Positions 61,989 through 64,000 of a DNA stretch of 64,000 nt are shown here, piece by piece. The stretch comes from Paenibacillus sp. FSL H8-0079 (GTDB lineage Bacteria > Bacillota > Bacilli > Paenibacillales > Paenibacillaceae). The DNA lies in contig NZ_CP150300.1 of assembly GCF_037991315.1 (NCBI RefSeq), positions 5,642,001 through 5,706,000 on the forward strand, written 5' to 3'. Positions within the stretch are counted from its first letter, which is position 1, and every line of letters starts with the position of its first letter. The notes below the pieces were generated by a model, which worked only from the letters and a program-made list of their open reading frames with translations, was not told the DNA's origin and ran no database searches. A program made the position numbers and the translations under genes.

Positions 61989-63053
61989 CTACAATGCCAG
62001 TTCAGCCAAACGAATAACCCTGCGATACATCATCGCATCCATCAAATCCTCCCAGTCGAGTTCACTGGCATTAACGTCTCGATAATAGACCGCAGCAGCA
62101 GGCAAGAACCCGACCAACGGCCCTGTTCCACCACATATCAGGCTCCCACCGTCTCCGCCTTTGGGCATCACGTCTCCAGCCGAATCGAGCGTAAGCTCAT
62201 ACTTGTAGGGATCACCCGCAAATTGCACTCCGAAAAAATTCGGCAATTCCAGATCATAAGGACGATCATCCTTTTCTTCACCCCGTGAAGAGGCCATCTC
62301 TACCGATCCATCCACAATTTCATCCACGCCTTCCAGACTTCCAAAGTGCTTCAATCTCATCGTATAGTCGAAGCTGTCACCCCAGGGAAATAACGTACGA
62401 CAACCTCCACCATAGATATACTCCCATTCGTCTTCAGTCAGCAAACCAAAACCCGCCGCAGCTTCCTCCCTCACAACGTCTTCCAACTCTATTCCTTCGT
62501 TGAACCACAGGATTCGGACTTCATTCTCACTTTGGCGAATCAGACGAAATTGTTGATGCAATTCATATTCACGGATCTCCGACTGCTTAAACTGCTCCAG
62601 TACTGAGGGAAAATCAGGATCTTTTTGCGCGTGTGCTTCCTCCTCAGACACTTCAATCCAGCCAAGCGAAATCAGTTCGCATTCCACAAGCATCGGCGCA
62701 ATATTCACTTCTCTCACAGGTGACATTTGACTCACCAGAAACGAATCCACGTTCTCCACACCATACTCACTGACCGTTTCATGCAGGTCTGCTGAGGTTT
62801 CTTCGTTCATTCCATGCTGCCAACGATCCCAGCCGAGTGTTACTTGATCCCCAGGCACAAACACAAATCTCAGCCCATCCTCCGTAAATACAGCCGTCTC
62901 CATCCGCTGACCGAATCGTTCAAATGTCTCGAGCCCCTCATATACCATACCGTCTGGTAACTGACGAACAAGCTTACGCATCCAAGCCTCTTTGTCCTGA
63001 GCATTCAACGCCTGCCACATGTCTCGTCTCAATGCCTCCACAACTTCCCCCAC
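61989..63053 (-). CDS. FGE-sulfatase-like (SUMF1-fold) protein
   Basis: 354 residues, GTG start at 63053 the most likely. The C-terminal half holds the FGE-like signature LLTEDEWEYIYGGGCRTLFPWGD (204-226) and N-terminal RFVFVPGDQVTLGWDRW resembles the first FGE segment. The cysteine pair and calcium-site arrangement of true formylglycine-generating enzyme is not seen, so a catalytic role is doubtful; some family members bind iron or carry out other oxidations. The N-terminal 60 residues are not conserved. It precedes a membrane protein and follows the partial gene by 78 bases. Confidence 0.6.
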   Translation of the reverse strand: MGEVVEALRRDMWQALNAQDKEAWMRKLVRQLPDGMVYEGLETFERFGQRMETAVFTEDGLRFVFVPGDQVTLGWDRWQHGMNEETSADLHETVSEYGVENVDSFLVSQMSPVREVNIAPMLVECELISLGWIEVSEEEAHAQKDPDFPSVLEQFKQSEIREYELHQQFRLIRQSENEVRILWFNEGIELEDVVREEAAAGFGLLTEDEWEYIYGGGCRTLFPWGDSFDYTMRLKHFGSLEGVDEIVDGSVEMASSRGEEKDDRPYDLELPNFFGVQFAGDPYKYELTLDSAGDVMPKGGDGGSLICGGTGPLVGFLPAAAVYYRDVNASELDWEDLMDAMMYRRVIRLAELAL

Positions 63054-63131
63054 CTTTCCTTATGCACTTTCACTTCTCTAAAATGTTTTACTAGCTGGCA
63101 CAGCACAATCTTACTTGTGTTGTTTACATTT

Positions 63132-64000
63132 TCACTTCCCTGCATCCTGCAACAGTTCCAGCAATAATTCCTTCCGTCTTCCCTCCGCTTTACGAGCAAG
63201 CGTTGTGAGCTTCTCCACCTTGCCAAAGATCGGATAGAGTACACGTTCCGCTTCATAATACTCAAGTTCTTGAATCTGTCTAACCAACAGTTCGAGTATT
63301 TCCTCATTCTCCAGTTCGGGCTGAATCTTCAGCTTCAGACTATCGGTCGAACGACGTAAGCTGGCGACTAACGCAGGTATAGATTGGGCCGTTACACCCT
63401 GTTTTTCCACAAATGACGCAATGAACTTATCCTGAATCAACTGATGCTCATCATCCACTTCACCCATGTAATATTCAACCAGCGGGAAATACCGCTCATC
63501 CACGAGCCCCAGTCCAAAGGTTGCATAACTGCCTGGCATACAGCTCTTCTCTCCCTCGGTATCCTCATAAAACTCGAACTCTTGGATAGCCTCACGCGCA
63601 TACTCTTCCAGGAGTGGATGCAACTCCGAGTACTCCAGTGCATTAGCAAAGAATCGGTGGGTATCCGACTTCGCGAGCCCTTTAATCGGCAAATACTGCT
63701 TTACGGCAGATTTGAGCTTGATCTTATAACCTTTCGGAAAGCCCTGCTTCAATAAATGAATAATAAAGGTAAGTGCCTGCTGATAGGCACCAGCCTCTTC
63801 CTTACGAATGTGAATGGTCATCAGAGCAAATACATCATTCGCTTTGCATTCCACTTCTTCCGTTTTCACATGAATATATTCCTTCGCATACGTCCCGCTA
63901 CCTTCTGTCATCATACGTGCCGCACGTTTGCTACCGAGTTGCTTCGCGAGCTCCAAGAAAGTCAGACCTTTGGGTTTGCTATAACTCGGCTCAAAACGTA
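63132..64000 (-). CDS. Protein of unknown function, 5' end beyond the window (DUF6138-like?)
   Basis: The frame is open through the right edge of the window: upstream of the first usable Met it continues as RFEPSYSKPKGLTFLELAKQLGSKRAARMM. At least 289 residues, all-helical in appearance, with no signal peptide. I recall a resemblance to DUF6138 proteins of Bacillales but cannot verify it. The gene ends 78 bases before the FGE-like gene, so the two may be co-transcribed. Confidence 0.5.
   Translation of the reverse strand, partial: RFEPSYSKPKGLTFLELAKQLGSKRAARMMTEGSGTYAKEYIHVKTEEVECKANDVFALMTIHIRKEEAGAYQQALTFIIHLLKQGFPKGYKIKLKSAVKQYLPIKGLAKSDTHRFFANALEYSELHPLLEEYAREAIQEFEFYEDTEGEKSCMPGSYATFGLGLVDERYFPLVEYYMGEVDDEHQLIQDKFIASFVEKQGVTAQSIPALVASLRRSTDSLKLKIQPELENEEILELLVRQIQELEYYEAERVLYPIFGKVEKLTTLARKAEGRRKELLLELLQDAGK

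Overview
The window reads as a chromosomal segment of a Paenibacillus-type Gram-positive bacterium. This is inferred from the strong AGGAGG-like ribosome binding sites, the lipoprotein-anchored sugar ABC transporters driven by YesM/YesN-type two-component systems, the quinol oxidase and BdbC/YtkA genes, the kdu genes, and proteins with copper-amine-oxidase-like stalk domains. I see no tRNA, rRNA, CRISPR array, prophage or intact insertion sequence. Most genes lie on the minus strand in short operons that end in clear intrinsic terminators.

Layout. 1-497: the N-terminal part of a ZosA/PfeT-type metal efflux ATPase with two Fur-type boxes upstream. 921-2228: MetY. 2468-6041: a kduI, DeoR regulator, kduD, sugar isomerase cluster (5-keto-4-deoxyuronate breakdown) with a triple direct-repeat operator. 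6257-10174: a four-subunit heme-copper quinol oxidase. 10493-10756: a small membrane protein. 11116-29694: an 18.6 kb glycan utilisation locus (histidine kinase, AraC-type response regulator, GH2, two permeases, three paralogous solute-binding lipoproteins, GH95 fucosidase-like enzyme, GH1). Its gaps carry four exact copies of the 14-mer CGAAAACGTTTTAT.

29877-33988: an MFS remnant, an OsmC protein, a dispersed hairpin repeat, a polar amino acid ABC transporter and a TetR regulator. On the plus strand follow uppP (34203) and, after small genes, thioredoxin, aldo/keto reductase, gpmA and a DUF420 protein on the minus strand, a cation/proton antiporter (39289) whose leader RNA contains a terminator. 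40760-44251: a two-component system followed directly by pssA and dedA. 44502: a PdxK-type kinase. 45420-48806: a response regulator, kinase, ABC ATPase and permease module of the antimicrobial-peptide type. 48960: DegV. 50117-52681: an exporter with two ABC-2 permeases and an ATPase, then a small zinc deacylase.

53584-64000: a serine hydrolase, a MerR regulator with its membrane-anchored esterase and a palindromic operator in an over-long promoter spacer, YtkA-like and BdbC proteins, two secreted proteins with stalk domains and internal duplications, a small membrane protein, an FGE-like protein and a partial protein running off the right edge.

How it works together. The central locus looks like one inducible system: the kinase/regulator pair senses a saccharide, three binding proteins share one permease pair, and GH95, GH2 and GH1 enzymes remove fucose-, galactose- and glucose-type residues. 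The most interesting non-coding signals are the repeated locus-specific operator, the structured leader of the antiporter, the dispersed hairpin repeat with a compensatory base change, and the DeoR-type triple repeat.
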